Part shown: positions 34,742-44,097 of the stretch, one piece after another
Layout of the letters: each line of letters starts with the position of its first letter
Position numbering within the stretch: position 1 is the stretch's first letter
From: Streptomyces albofaciens JCM 4342
GTDB taxonomy: Bacteria; Actinomycetota; Actinomycetes; Streptomycetales; Streptomycetaceae
Direction of reading: 5' to 3'
Length of the DNA stretch: 64,000 bases
Assembly: GCF_008634025.1 (NCBI RefSeq)
Contig: NZ_PDCM01000002.1
Location: forward strand, 3,435,001 to 3,499,000
The notes under the pieces: generated by a model
The model's input: the letters and a program-made list of their open reading frames with translations, nothing else
Told to the model about the DNA's origin: nothing
The model's database searches: none
Position numbers and translations under genes: made by a program

Positions 34742-36511
34742 GTGCGCAAGGTGCTCATCGCCAACCGAGGCGAAATCGCTGTCCGCGTAGCCCGTGCATG
34801 CCGGGATGCCGGAATCGGGAGCGTAGCCGTCTACGCCGACCCTGACCGGGACGCCCTGCATGTCCGCGCGGCAGACGAGGCCTACGCCCTGGGCGGTGAC
34901 ACTCCTGCCACCAGCTACCTCGACATCGCCAAGGTCCTTGCGGCCGCCGCCGATTCGGGCGCCGACGCCATCCACCCCGGTTACGGCTTCCTCTCCGAGA
35001 ACGCCGAGTTCGCGCAGGCCGTCCTCGACGCCGGTCTGACCTGGATCGGCCCCCCGCCGCAGGCCATCCGCGACCTCGGCGACAAGGTGGCGGCCCGTCA
35101 CATCGCGCAGCGCGCCGGTGCGCCGCTGGTCGCCGGCACCCCCGATCCGGTCTCCGGGGCGGACGAGGTGGTGGCCTTCGCCGAGCAGCACGGCCTGCCG
35201 ATCGCCATCAAGGCGGCGTTCGGCGGCGGCGGGCGCGGCCTGAAGGTGGCCCGCACGCTGGAAGAGGTCCCGGAGCTGTACGACTCCGCCGTACGCGAGG
35301 CCGTCGCGGCCTTCGGGCGCGGCGAGTGCTTCGTCGAGCGCTACCTGGACCGCCCGCGCCACGTGGAGACCCAGTGCCTGGCCGACAAGCACGGCAACGT
35401 GGTCGTCGTCTCCACCCGTGACTGCTCGCTCCAGCGCCGCCACCAGAAGCTGGTCGAGGAGGCGCCCGCGCCGTTCCTGAGCGACGAGCAGAACGCCGAG
35501 CTGTACCGCGCGTCCAAGGCCATCCTCAAGGAGGCCGGCTACGAGGGCGCGGGCACCTGCGAGTTCCTGGTGGGCCAGGACGGCACGATCTCCTTCCTGG
35601 AGGTCAACACCCGCCTCCAGGTCGAGCACCCGGTCACCGAGGAGGTCACCGGCCTGGACCTGGTGCGCGAGATGTTCCGCATCGCCGACGGCGAGGAGCT
35701 GGGCTACGACGACCCGCCGGTGCGCGGCCACAGCTTCGAGTTCCGCATCAACGGCGAGGACCCGGGCCGCAACTTCCTCCCGGCCCCCGGCACGGTCACC
35801 AGGTTCGAGGCCCCGGCCGGTCCCGGCGTGCGCCTGGACGCGGGCGTGGAGTCCGGCTCGGTCATCGGCCCGGCCTGGGACTCGCTGCTCGCCAAGCTGA
35901 TCGTCACCGGCGCCACCCGTGAGCAGGCGCTGCAGCGCGCCGCCCGCGCGCTCGACGAGTTCACCGTCGAGGGCATGGCCACCGCCATCCCGTTCCACCG
36001 CACGGTCGTCAAGGACCCGGCGTTCGCGCCCGAGCTGACCGGCTCCGCCGAGCCGTTCCAGGTGCACACCCGCTGGATCGAGACCGAGTTCGTCAACGAG
36101 ATCAAGCCGTTCGCCGCGCCCGGCACGGACGAGGCCGAGGCGGACACCCGCGAGACGGTCGTCGTCGAGGTCGGCGGCAAGCGCCTGGAGGTCTCGCTGC
36201 CGTCCTCGCTCGGCATGCCGCTGGCCCGCGCCGCGGTCGCCGGGGGCGCCAAGCCCAAGCGCAAGGCGGCCAAGAAGTCCGGTTCCGCGGCTTCCGGCGA
36301 CACCCTCGCCTCGCCGATGCAGGGCACCATCGTCAAGGTCGCCGTCGAGGAGGGCCAGGAGGTCGCCGAGGGTGACCTGGTCGTCGTCCTGGAGGCGATG
36401 AAGATGGAGCAGCCGCTGAACGCCCACCGCTCCGGCACGATCAAGGGCCTGACCGCCGAGGTCGGCGCCTCCCTCTCGTCCGGCGCGGTCATCTGCGAGA
36501 TCAAGGACTGA
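34742..36511 (+). CDS. accA2: Acyl-CoA carboxylase biotinylated alpha subunit
   Basis: 589 residues. Biotin carboxylase (ATP-grasp, about 1-450) fused to a biotin carboxyl-carrier domain. Visible: [16 protein letters not shown] start, the ATP-binding glycine loop [12 protein letters not shown], and the biotinylation site EAMKM with target Lys554. Supplies carboxybiotin to PccB-type beta chains; BirA at 19.8 kb would biotinylate it. GTG 34742 with AAGGAGGA 7 nt upstream. Separated from pccB here by the penicillin-binding protein, Maf and the lanthipeptide island. Followed by a strong terminator. Confidence 0.95.
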   Translation: MRKVLIANRGEIAVRVARACRDAGIGSVAVYADPDRDALHVRAADEAYALGGDTPATSYLDIAKVLAAAADSGADAIHPGYGFLSENAEFAQAVLDAGLTWIGPPPQAIRDLGDKVAARHIAQRAGAPLVAGTPDPVSGADEVVAFAEQHGLPIAIKAAFGGGGRGLKVARTLEEVPELYDSAVREAVAAFGRGECFVERYLDRPRHVETQCLADKHGNVVVVSTRDCSLQRRHQKLVEEAPAPFLSDEQNAELYRASKAILKEAGYEGAGTCEFLVGQDGTISFLEVNTRLQVEHPVTEEVTGLDLVREMFRIADGEELGYDDPPVRGHSFEFRINGEDPGRNFLPAPGTVTRFEAPAGPGVRLDAGVESGSVIGPAWDSLLAKLIVTGATREQALQRAARALDEFTVEGMATAIPFHRTVVKDPAFAPELTGSAEPFQVHTRWIETEFVNEIKPFAAPGTDEAEADTRETVVVEVGGKRLEVSLPSSLGMPLARAAVAGGAKPKRKAAKKSGSAASGDTLASPMQGTIVKVAVEEGQEVAEGDLVVVLEAMKMEQPLNAHRSGTIKGLTAEVGASLSSGAVICEIKD

Positions 36512-36557
36512 GGTCGGGCAGGGGCGTAGGGGCCTGCGGTTTCTCCGTAGGGCTCTG

Positions 36558-36625
36558 CGTACGGAGGTTTGCGTGCGGTCCTGCGTACGGGACCTGCGTA
36601 CGGTCTTCCGTACGGCCTGCGTACG
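36558..36625. repeat. Cluster of five CGTACG palindromes
   Basis: CGTACG at 36558, 36584, 36597, 36609 and 36620, most preceded by CTG, plus a degenerate copy near 36571. It lies between the accA2 stop and its terminator. Confidence 0.65.
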
Positions 36626-36641
36626 TCCCTGCCCGCCGTCC

Positions 36642-36686
36642 GCGCGGGGTCCGTGGTGCGTGAGTACCACGGACCCCGCGCTTTTT
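36642..36686 (+). terminator. Intrinsic terminator of accA2
   Basis: Perfect 16-bp stem (36642-36657 with 36666-36681, GCGCGGGGTCCGTGGT), 8-nt loop, then TTTTT. One of few hairpins in the window with a T-tract. Confidence 0.9.
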
Positions 36687-36774
36687 CGCACCAGGAAACC
36701 TCGCGCCCGGAAGCGGTGCCGCGCGTCCGCCATCGAGGACCGAAGTCGTCCGCAAGGCTTCCTATGGTCCTGCC

Positions 36775-37623
36775 ATGACGGAAACGCAGAAGGTCCTCGT
36801 CACCGGTGCCACCGGAACCGTCGGCCGTCAGGTCGTCGCCGAACTGCTCGCCCGCGGCCACGCGGTCCGCGCCCTCACCCGGGATCCCGCCAAGGCGGAC
36901 TTCCCGGCGGGCGTCGAGGCCGTCCAGGGCGACCTGACCGAGCCCGACAGCCTCGTGCCCGCCCTGGAGGGGGTCACCGGGCTGCATCTGATCACCTTCA
37001 GCGGGGCCGGCTTCACCCCGCTGGAGACCGGCCCGCGCATTCTGGAACTGGCCCGCGCGGCCGGCGTACGCCGCGTCACCGTGCTGCACGGCGGCGGCCC
37101 CTCCCCGCTGGAGGACGCGGTCCGCGCCGACGACGGCGTGGACTGGACCGTCCTGATGCCGGTCGAGTTCATGTCCAACGCCCTGGAGTGGGCGCCGGGC
37201 GTCGTGGCGGCGGACGAGGTCCGCGAGCCGTTCGCCGACCGGCTGAGCGCCATGGTCCACGAGGGCGACATCGGCGCCGTCGCCGCGGTCGCCCTCACCG
37301 AGGAGGGCCACGCGGGCCGGGAGTACGTGATCACCGGCCCGGAGGCGCTGACCGTCGGCGACAAGGTGGCCGCCCTCGCCGCCGCCCGCGGCCGGGAGAT
37401 ATCCCTGGTCGAACTCACCCGGGAGCAGGCGATCGCACAATGGCGGGCCGCGGGTCACCCGGAGGAGGTGATCGGCTTCCTGCTGGAGGTGTACGGGAAC
37501 ACGCCGGCGGTGGGCCGTACGGTCGTCGACACCGTCGAGAGGGTCACCGGCCGCCCGGCCCGTACGTTCGCCGAGTGGGCCGCCGAGCACGCGGCCGTCT
37601 TCGGCGCGGCGGGCGCCGCGTAA
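36775..37623 (+). CDS. NmrA-like NAD(P)-binding protein
   Basis: 282 residues. Atypical short-chain dehydrogenase fold: nucleotide-binding GATGTVGRQV near the N-terminus, no YxxxK catalytic pair visible, and later NmrA-type blocks (GREYVITGPEALT; VYGNTPAVGRT). Probably a redox-sensing or isoflavone-reductase-like protein. Divergent neighbours: none; follows the accA2 terminator. Start ATG 36775. Confidence 0.85.
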   Translation: MTETQKVLVTGATGTVGRQVVAELLARGHAVRALTRDPAKADFPAGVEAVQGDLTEPDSLVPALEGVTGLHLITFSGAGFTPLETGPRILELARAAGVRRVTVLHGGGPSPLEDAVRADDGVDWTVLMPVEFMSNALEWAPGVVAADEVREPFADRLSAMVHEGDIGAVAAVALTEEGHAGREYVITGPEALTVGDKVAALAAARGREISLVELTREQAIAQWRAAGHPEEVIGFLLEVYGNTPAVGRTVVDTVERVTGRPARTFAEWAAEHAAVFGAAGAA

Positions 37624-37669
37624 CGCCGTTCCCGCCCGGCGGGGCACGCCCCGCCGGGCCGGAGCCTGG

Positions 37670-38851
37670 TCACGAAGTGCCCACCACGTCCTGCGGGAAC
37701 GTCAGCTGCCTGCTCATCCACTGGAGCGCGGCGGGCAGTTCGCGCCGCCAGGTGGCGAAGTTGTGGCTGCCCTGGTCAAGGATGATCGACTCGGCCTTCA
37801 TCGGCGGCTTGACCGCGTTCAGGAACTCCTTGGCCGCCGGGTAGTTCTTCTCGCCCTCCCGGCTGGTGCCGATCAGCACCGACACCTGCGGCGCGGGCAG
37901 GTGCGCCAGCCGCCACATCAGGTCGTGCTCCCGCTTGCGCTTGGCGCGGTCCTTGTCGTCCCCGAAGAGGTTGCCGGTGGTGGGGTCGCTGGTGACCTTG
38001 TAGTCGGGCGAGAGGGCCGCCGCCGAGGTGTACGTACGGGGGTGCCGCATGGTCAGCTGGAGGGCGCAGCTGCCGCCGGACGAGTAGCCGAGCACGCCCC
38101 AGCCGCCCGGGTCGTGGCCGACCCGGTAGTGCTCCTTGAGCGCGGTGGGCAGATCGCTCGCGAAGAACGTCTCCGCTTGCGGGCCGCCCGGCACGTCCAC
38201 GCACTGGGTGTCGCGCGGCGGCGCGATCGTGGGCCGCAGCATGACGATGATGGTGGGCTGCATCTTGCCCTTGGCGATCAGGTCGCCGGCGGTCTGCGTC
38301 ACCCGCAGGTGCTGGGCCAGCAGGTAGTGGCCGCCCGGGTAGCCGCTGATCGCGACGATGACGGGGAAGCGCTGGCGCTCGTACTGCTTCTGGAAGTACT
38401 GCGGCGGCAGGTAGACGTACGCCGGGTCCACGGCCTTGGTGGTCTTGCCCACGATCCGTACGGACTCCACCTTGCCGGCCTTGTCGGGCGCCCCCTTGGG
38501 CAGGCCGTGCACCTTGTCCAGGCCCTCGGCCCCGGCGGGCTGCACAAGGCCCTTCGACGGGTCGCCGGCCGGGCCCGCCTCCCCGTCGCCCCACTTGGCG
38601 ACCGCGCCGGGGGCGTCGTCGTACAGACCGAGGAGTTCGTGCCAGGAACCGTAGAACTGGAAGTTGGCGTTCACGACGAGGCCGAGCGCGGCGACGATGG
38701 ACAGCTGCGTGGCCAGGATGGAGCCGATGCGGCCCAGCCAGGCCAGCGGCCCCTTCTTGGCGAAGCGCGGCCACTGCCAGAGCGTGAGTCCCACGCACAC
38801 CACGGCGACCGCGATCATGGTGTACAGCAGCGATCGGCTGGTCAGTTCCAT
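37670..38851 (-). CDS. Membrane-anchored esterase (enterochelin esterase/antigen 85-like fold)
   Basis: 393 residues. Two N-terminal membrane helices (about 8-26 and 44-62), then an extracellular alpha/beta hydrolase: nucleophile Ser in LGYSSGGSCAL, a following Asp and a His near the end (GSHNFATW). This is the esterase D / mycolyltransferase-like family common in actinobacteria; substrate unknown. ATG 38851 with GGGGAAG upstream; longer starts overlap basic low-complexity sequence. Divergent from the TetR gene. Confidence 0.87.
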   Translation of the reverse strand: MELTSRSLLYTMIAVAVVCVGLTLWQWPRFAKKGPLAWLGRIGSILATQLSIVAALGLVVNANFQFYGSWHELLGLYDDAPGAVAKWGDGEAGPAGDPSKGLVQPAGAEGLDKVHGLPKGAPDKAGKVESVRIVGKTTKAVDPAYVYLPPQYFQKQYERQRFPVIVAISGYPGGHYLLAQHLRVTQTAGDLIAKGKMQPTIIVMLRPTIAPPRDTQCVDVPGGPQAETFFASDLPTALKEHYRVGHDPGGWGVLGYSSGGSCALQLTMRHPRTYTSAAALSPDYKVTSDPTTGNLFGDDKDRAKRKREHDLMWRLAHLPAPQVSVLIGTSREGEKNYPAAKEFLNAVKPPMKAESIILDQGSHNFATWRRELPAALQWMSRQLTFPQDVVGTS

Positions 38852-39145
38852 TGCTTCCCCAGGTGTTCCCGCACGCGTTCCGACGGTCTCCGTAGAGCCC
38901 ATTGCGCCAGGTTTGATGCCTCCTGGGGGCACGTCGTTGCCGCCGTGCGCACTTGTTCCCCAAGGCGCCCACGCCCCCTTCCCTCCCCGTCACCTGCGGG
39001 CCGTCTCCCGTCCACCCCGCGCGGCGGACGCGGCCCGGCGGCGGGGCGCGGCACCGGTCCGAAGGCCCCCGCCGTGGGGGCAGTGGCATCCTGGGGACAC
39101 CGGTCCGGTGGAGGGCCGCGCTCAGGGAGGACGGCGAGGACGGCG

Positions 39146-39739
39146 ATGGTGACCGAGACGGCAGGGCAGGAATCCGTACGACCCATGCGCGCCGACGCGC
39201 GCCGCAACTACGAGCGGCTGCTGGCGGTGGCCCGTACGGCCTTCACGGAGCACGGGACGGACACCTCGCTGGAGGACATCGCACGGCGCGCGGGCGTCGG
39301 GATCGGCACCCTCTACCGGCACTTCCCCAACCGGACGGCCCTGATGGGCGCCGTGTTCCAGGGCGAGGTGGACGCGCTGCTGGCGCACGCCAAGGAGCTG
39401 AGCGACGCGCCGCACCCGTGCGCGGCGCTGGTCGAGTGGCTGCGCGCGATCATCGCGCACGCGAGCACCTACCGCGGGCTGTCCCGGGCGCTGATGGCTG
39501 CGCCGGGCGACGCCAGCTCCGGGCTGTCGCGGTGCAGCGTCCCGATGCGCGAGGCGGGCGGCGAACTGCTCAGCCGCGCGCAGGAGGCGGGCGCCGTACG
39601 GACCGACGTGAACATCAGCGATCTGATGCAGCTCACCAACGGCATCGCGCTGGCCGTGGAGGAGTCACCGGACGACCCCGGTCTGGCCGACCGGCTGCTC
39701 ACGCTGACGCTGACGGGGCTGCGGCCCGAGAAGGGATGA
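39146..39739 (+). CDS. TetR family transcriptional regulator
   Basis: 197 residues. Helix-turn-helix at about 15-60 (LEDIARRAGVGIGTLYRHFPNRTAL), then a C-terminal SACE_7040/TetR_C-type effector domain. ATG 39146 (GAGGACGGCG upstream). Divergent from the esterase gene 295 bp away, which is its likely target. Its last six codons and stop form the first unit of a 20-bp tandem repeat. Confidence 0.9.
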   Translation: MVTETAGQESVRPMRADARRNYERLLAVARTAFTEHGTDTSLEDIARRAGVGIGTLYRHFPNRTALMGAVFQGEVDALLAHAKELSDAPHPCAALVEWLRAIIAHASTYRGLSRALMAAPGDASSGLSRCSVPMREAGGELLSRAQEAGAVRTDVNISDLMQLTNGIALAVEESPDDPGLADRLLTLTLTGLRPEKG

Positions 39740-39784
39740 GCGAGCCCGAGAAGAGGTGAGCGGGCCCGAGAAGAGGTGAGCGGG
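39725..39784. repeat. 20-bp tandem repeat, 3 copies, including the TetR gene stop codon
   Basis: CCCGAGAAGAGGTGAGCGGG-like units at 39725, 39745 and 39765. Unit 1 encodes the C-terminal PEKG and TGA; units 2 and 3 repeat the stop codon downstream. Confidence 0.85.
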
Positions 39785-39855
39785 CCGGACGGTGTCCTCC
39801 GGCCGCCCGTCGTCGGGCGGTGCCGGCACGGCCGTACGCGCGTGCCGGCACCTCT

Positions 39856-40842
39856 TCAGCGGCGTCGGGGCGCCAGGTCGGCGACCCGGCCGCCGGGCGG
39901 CTCGGCCAGCGGCGCGGCCGTCCGCAGTTGCGGCCCGGAACCACCGCCGCCCGGAGAGAGGTTGCTCCGCTGGCCGGGCAGCGGTACGTCCCGGCGTGGA
40001 CCGCGGCGGTCGGCCGCCACCACCTCCGATGCCGGCTGGCCGGCTCCCGCGCCGGCGCCCGGCCCGCCCGCCACCGAGATCTGCACGCCCTGGTCGGCCA
40101 GCGCCTGGAGCTCGGTCGCGGCACGGTCGTCGTGGCCCGGCGGCTCGTCGGTCACCAGCCGGGTGATCACGTCGGTGGGCACCGTCTGGAACATGGTGTC
40201 CGTACCGAGCTTGGTGTGGTCGGCGAGGACCACGACCTCGGCCGCCGCCTGCACCAGCGCCCGGTCCACGCTCGCGGAGAGCATGTTGGACGTGGACAGG
40301 CCGCGCTCGGCGGTCAGGCCGCTGCCCGAGAGGAAGGCGCGGGAGACCCGCAGCCCCTGGAGCGACTGTTCGGCCCCGCTGCCGACCAGCGCGTAGTTCG
40401 AGCCGCGCAGGGTGCCGCCGGTCATCACGACCTCGACCCGGTTGGCGTGCGCCAACGCCTGGGCGACCAGGAGGGAGTTGGTGACCACGGTCAGACCGGG
40501 CACCCGCGCGAGCCGGCGGGCCAGCTCCTGCGTGGTGGTGCCGGCGCCGACCACGATGGCCTCGCCTTCTTCGACGAAGCCGGCGGCGAGATCGGCGATG
40601 GCCGTCTTCTCCGCGGTCGCTAGATGGGATTTCTGTGGGAAGCCGGACTCCCGGGCGAATCCGCCCGGCAAGACCGCACCGCCGTGCCGGCGGTCGAGCA
40701 GTCCTTCTGCCTCCAGCGCCCGCACGTCCCGCCGTACGGTTACTTCGGAGGTCTGGACGACGCGGGCGAGCTCACGGAGCGACACCGCTCCGTTCGCCCG
40801 CACCATTTCGAGGATCAGTTGGCGACGTTCTGCAGCGAACAC
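39856..40842 (-). CDS. DeoR/GlpR family transcriptional regulator
   Basis: 328 residues. N-terminal DeoR helix-turn-helix (about 2-58; ELARVVQTSEVTVRRDVRALEAEGLL) and a sugar-phosphate-binding domain (about 75-255) with GTTTQELAR and TNSLLVAQAL segments. The C-terminal 75 residues are Gly/Pro-rich and low complexity. GTG 40842 start. Lies just before the nucleoside genes and is the only regulator of this type nearby, so it is one candidate for the shared CTACGCGCGTAG element; its own promoter lacks that element. Confidence 0.9.
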   Translation of the reverse strand: MFAAERRQLILEMVRANGAVSLRELARVVQTSEVTVRRDVRALEAEGLLDRRHGGAVLPGGFARESGFPQKSHLATAEKTAIADLAAGFVEEGEAIVVGAGTTTQELARRLARVPGLTVVTNSLLVAQALAHANRVEVVMTGGTLRGSNYALVGSGAEQSLQGLRVSRAFLSGSGLTAERGLSTSNMLSASVDRALVQAAAEVVVLADHTKLGTDTMFQTVPTDVITRLVTDEPPGHDDRAATELQALADQGVQISVAGGPGAGAGAGQPASEVVAADRRGPRRDVPLPGQRSNLSPGGGGSGPQLRTAAPLAEPPGGRVADLAPRRR

Positions 40843-41167
40843 GAAACTGACAGTAACGCCAACGACCGTCTGCTTTCAGCAGGTTGCACCAATTAACGGA
40901 AGTTGTTCGTTCCCGACCCTCGCACGTGGTATATGCCGGTGGCCGGTCACGCAGTGACACCAGGGTGCCATGAAGCGGCTCTCGCCGGGGCCTCCCGCCG
41001 TCGGCAGGCAGGGGGAACACGCGCGCGGACGGCCCGCCCGCCGGGCTTCCGGGGGCCTCCCCCACGCCCGCGCGACCGGACGGGCCCCGGCCCGTTCATC
41101 CCGTTGGCCGCGATCTGTTCGGTTCTTTTCGGCGGCCCGCCGGCACGGCCCGGGGCCGCCGGGCGCG
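40843..41167. other. DeoR gene promoter region
   Basis: 325 bases between the NAD(P)H dehydrogenase stop and the DeoR start. It contains two small inverted repeats, CTGCT-TTC-AGCAG (40870-40882) and GTCAC-GCA-GTGAC (40946-40958), candidate operators, and AT-rich promoter-like sequence around 40890-40930. No gene seen. Confidence 0.5.
41131..41160 (-). terminator. Hairpin just after the NAD(P)H dehydrogenase gene
   Basis: GGCGGCCC and its complement with a 14-nt loop, 8 nt past the stop. No T-tract in the direction of transcription. Confidence 0.4.
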
Positions 41168-42613
41168 CTACTCGCTGGACATCTTGCGCGTGTGCAGCTG
41201 CCGCGCGACCTCGGCGATCGAGCCGGACAGCGACGGGTAGACGGTGAACGCGCTGGCGATCTGCTCCACCGTCAGGTTGTTGTCCACCGCGATCGATATC
41301 GGGTGGATCAGCTCGCTGGCGCGCGGCGAGACCACCACACCGCCGACGACGATGCCCGTGCCGGGGCGGCAGAACAGCTTCACGAAGCCGTCGCGGATGC
41401 CCTGCATCTTCGCGCGCGGGTTGCGCAGCAGCGGCAGCTTGACGACGCGGGCGTCGATGCGGCCCGCGTCCACGTCCGCCTGGCTGTAGCCGACGGTGGC
41501 GATCTCCGGGTCGGTGAAGACGTTCGCGGAGACGGCCTTGAGGTTGAGCGGGGTCACCGCGTCGCCGAGGAAGTGGTACATCGCGATCCGGCCCTGCATC
41601 GCGGCCACGGAGGCCAGCGCGAGGACGCCGGTGCAGTCGCCCGCCGCGTAGACGCCGGGGGCGGAGGTGCGCGAGACCTTGTCCGTCCAGATGTGGCCGG
41701 ACTCCTTCAGGCGTACGCCGGCCTCTTCGAGCCCGATGCCCGCGGTGTTCGGGATGGAGCCGACCGCCATCAGGCAGTGCGAGCCGGTGATCGTCCGGCC
41801 GTCCGCGAGGGTGACCTCGACCCGGTCGCCCACCCTCTTGGCGGAGGCGGCCCGCGAGCGCGCCATCACGTTCATGCCGCGGCGGCGGAAGACGTCCTCC
41901 AGGACGGCGGCGGCGTCCGGGTCCTCGCCCGGGAGCACCCGGTCGCGGGAGGAGACGAGGGTGACGCGGGAGCCGAGCGCCTGGTAGGCGCCGGCGAACT
42001 CGGCGCCGGTGACGCCGGAGCCGACCACGATCAGCTCTTCCGGCAGCTCGTCGAGGTCGTAGACCTGCGTCCAGTTCAGGATGCGCTCGCCGTCCGGCTG
42101 CGCGTCCGGGATCTCGCGCGGGTGGGCGCCGGTCGCGATCAGCACGGCGTCCGCGGTGAGCGTCTCCTCCGTGCCGTCCGCCGCGGTGACGGTGACCGTG
42201 CGCGAGCCGTCCGGCGACTGGCCCGGCTCCAGCCGGCCGCGGCCGCGCAGCACACGGCCACCCGCCCGGGTGACGGAGGCGGTGATGTCATGCGACTGGG
42301 CGAGCGCCAGGCGCTTGACCCGCCGGTTGACCTTGCCGAGATCCACACCGACGACGCGCGCGGGGCGGTCGACCGGCGGGGTGTCGTCCTCGACGATGAT
42401 GCCCAGCTCGTCGTACGACGAGTCGAACGTGGTCATCACCTCGGCCGTCGCGATGAGGGTCTTGGACGGGACGCAGTCGGTCAGCACCGACGCCCCGCCC
42501 AGTCCGTCGCAGTCGACGACGGTCACCTCCGCGCCGAGAGAGGCGCCCACCAGGGCCGCCTCGTATCCGCCGGGTCCGCCACCGATGATCACGATCCGAG
42601 TCACGTACTCCAT
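41168..42613 (-). CDS. NAD(P)H-quinone dehydrogenase, LpdA-like flavoprotein
   Basis: 481 residues. Two-dinucleotide-binding-domain flavoprotein: FAD motif IIGGGPGGYEAAL, NAD motif VVGSGVTGAEFA, and YAAGDCTG before the dimerisation domain. The redox-active CxxxxC of lipoamide dehydrogenases is broken: the segment is LGGASVLTDCVPSK with only one cysteine, as in the mycobacterial LpdA-type quinone reductase. So quinone, not disulfide, reduction is expected. Start ATG 42613, or GTG 42604 with GGAG very close; uncertain by three residues. Confidence 0.9.
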   Translation of the reverse strand: MEYVTRIVIIGGGPGGYEAALVGASLGAEVTVVDCDGLGGASVLTDCVPSKTLIATAEVMTTFDSSYDELGIIVEDDTPPVDRPARVVGVDLGKVNRRVKRLALAQSHDITASVTRAGGRVLRGRGRLEPGQSPDGSRTVTVTAADGTEETLTADAVLIATGAHPREIPDAQPDGERILNWTQVYDLDELPEELIVVGSGVTGAEFAGAYQALGSRVTLVSSRDRVLPGEDPDAAAVLEDVFRRRGMNVMARSRAASAKRVGDRVEVTLADGRTITGSHCLMAVGSIPNTAGIGLEEAGVRLKESGHIWTDKVSRTSAPGVYAAGDCTGVLALASVAAMQGRIAMYHFLGDAVTPLNLKAVSANVFTDPEIATVGYSQADVDAGRIDARVVKLPLLRNPRAKMQGIRDGFVKLFCRPGTGIVVGGVVVSPRASELIHPISIAVDNNLTVEQIASAFTVYPSLSGSIAEVARQLHTRKMSSE

Positions 42614-42709
42614 TGTCCCGTACGCCCGCGCCGGGTTACCCCCCGGGGGCCGCCGTTCGAACCCCGAGTACCACGAGCGCACCCCCTGACCTCCCGTACC
42701 CTCGGAACC

Positions 42710-43147
42710 ATGTCGCTCTACGCCGCGTACGCCGGCAACCTCGACGCGCGGCTGATGACCCGCCGCGCCCCGCACTCGCCGCTGCGCGGCACGGGCTGGC
42801 TCAACGGCTGGCGGCTGACGTTCGGCGGAGAGCAGATGGGGTGGGAGGGAGCGCTTCCGACGATCGTCGAGGCCCCCCGCTCGCAGGTGTTCGTCGCCCT
42901 CTACGACATCGCGCCCATGGACGAGGAGTCCATGGACCGCTGGGAGGGCGTGGGCATGGACATCTACCGCCGGATGCGGGTACGGGTGCACACCCTCGAC
43001 GGCGACGACGCCGCCTGGCTGTACGTCCTCAACGGCTATGAGGGCGGCCTGCCCTCCGCCCGCTACCTCGGCGAGATCGCGGACGCGGCGGAGTCGGCGG
43101 GGGCGCCGCACGACTATGTGATGGAGCTGCGGAAGCGGCCCTGCTGA
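42710..43147 (+). CDS. Gamma-glutamylcyclotransferase-like protein
   Basis: 145 residues. Starts with the family signature YAAYAGNLD, then a small barrel with [17 protein letters not shown] and [16 protein letters not shown]. The Gly-loop typical of gamma-glutamylcyclotransferases is present; the catalytic Glu is probably in ALYDI...[10 protein letters not shown]. Releases 5-oxoproline from gamma-glutamyl compounds. Divergent from the dehydrogenase gene, upstream of the phosphorylase. Confidence 0.88.
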   Translation: MSLYAAYAGNLDARLMTRRAPHSPLRGTGWLNGWRLTFGGEQMGWEGALPTIVEAPRSQVFVALYDIAPMDEESMDRWEGVGMDIYRRMRVRVHTLDGDDAAWLYVLNGYEGGLPSARYLGEIADAAESAGAPHDYVMELRKRPC

Positions 43148-43152
43148 GGCCC

Positions 43153-43170
43153 TTCGTAGAGATCTACGAA
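43153..43170. promoter_or_regulatory. 18-bp palindrome upstream of the purine nucleoside phosphorylase gene
   Basis: TTCGTAGA-GA-TCTACGAA, 8-bp perfect arms, 2-nt centre, 69 bp before the GTG. It contains the same CTACG/CGTAG halves as the neighbouring CTACGCGCGTAG site but in the opposite arrangement. Confidence 0.6.
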
Positions 43171-43201
43171 CAGATCCCCCGGATGCCGTCGGCCGGGACA
43201 T

Positions 43202-43213
43202 CTACGCGCGTAG
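43202..43213. promoter_or_regulatory. CTACGCGCGTAG operator at the purine nucleoside phosphorylase promoter
   Basis: Perfect 12-bp palindrome. Identical copies occur before deoC (50288) and add (62289). It overlaps the expected -35 region of a promoter with -10 TACCCT (43226-43231), whose start would fall within a nucleotide of GTG 43239. Confidence 0.8.
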
Positions 43214-43238
43214 GCAATTACCGGCTACCCTCGTCCGC

Positions 43239-44060
43239 GTGAACGCATCTGTTACCCCGGACATCGCGCGCGACCCGCAGGGCGCCGCCGCCGACGCCGC
43301 CGCCCGCCTCCGTGAGCTGACCGGCGCCGAGACCCACGACGTCGCCCTGGTGATGGGCTCCGGCTGGGCGCCGGCGGCCGAGGCCCTGGGCACCCCCGAG
43401 CACGAGTTCCCGGTCACCGAGCTGCCCGGCTTCCCGGCACCGGCCGTCGCGGGCCACGGCGGCAAGTTCCGCTCGTACAAGATCGGCGAGAAGCGGGCCC
43501 TGGTCTTCCTCGGCCGTACCCACTACTACGAGGGCCGCGGTGTGGCCCCCGTCGTGCACGGCATCCGCACCGCCGCCGCGGCCGGCTGCAAGACCGTGGT
43601 GCTCACCAACGGGTGCGGCGGCCTGCGCGACGGCATGCGCCCCGGCCAGCCGGTCCTGATCAGCGACCACCTGAACCTGACCGCCACCTCCCCGATCGTC
43701 GGCGCCCGCTTCGTCGACCTGACCGACCTGTACTCGCCGCGGCTGCGCGAGCTGTGCAAGGAGGTCGACGCGACGCTGGAGGAGGGTGTCTACGCCCAGC
43801 TCCCCGGCCCGCACTACGAGACCCCGGCCGAGATCAAGATGCTCCGCACGATGGGCGCCGACCTGGTCGGCATGTCCACCGTCCTGGAGGCGATCGCCGC
43901 CCGTGAGGCCGGCGCCGAGGTGCTCGGGCTGTCCCTGGTGACGAACCTCGCCGCGGGCATGACCGGCGAGCCGCTGAACCACGAAGAGGTGCTCCAGGCC
44001 GGCCGCGACTCCGCGACCCGCATGGGCAGCCTGCTCGCCCAGGTGCTCGACAAGCTCTGA
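43239..44060 (+). CDS. Purine nucleoside phosphorylase
   Basis: 273 residues. Phosphorolysis of purine (deoxy)nucleosides to base and (deoxy)ribose-1-phosphate. Trimeric PNP (family 2) motifs: MGSGW for phosphate binding, [32 protein letters not shown] and [11 protein letters not shown] near the base site. The start GTG 43239 fits a leaderless message. Followed by a phosphomutase gene; together with DeoC and adenosine deaminase it forms a purine nucleoside degradation set sharing one promoter element. Confidence 0.94.
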   Translation: MNASVTPDIARDPQGAAADAAARLRELTGAETHDVALVMGSGWAPAAEALGTPEHEFPVTELPGFPAPAVAGHGGKFRSYKIGEKRALVFLGRTHYYEGRGVAPVVHGIRTAAAAGCKTVVLTNGCGGLRDGMRPGQPVLISDHLNLTATSPIVGARFVDLTDLYSPRLRELCKEVDATLEEGVYAQLPGPHYETPAEIKMLRTMGADLVGMSTVLEAIAAREAGAEVLGLSLVTNLAAGMTGEPLNHEEVLQAGRDSATRMGSLLAQVLDKL

Positions 44061-44097
44061 GCGCCGCGACGGCGGTCCGAGCGACACGCAAGCAGGA

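Noticed and set aside
36773..37844. Long Arg/Gly-rich plus-strand frame over the NmrA-like gene
   Set aside because: Shadow of the real gene in another frame.
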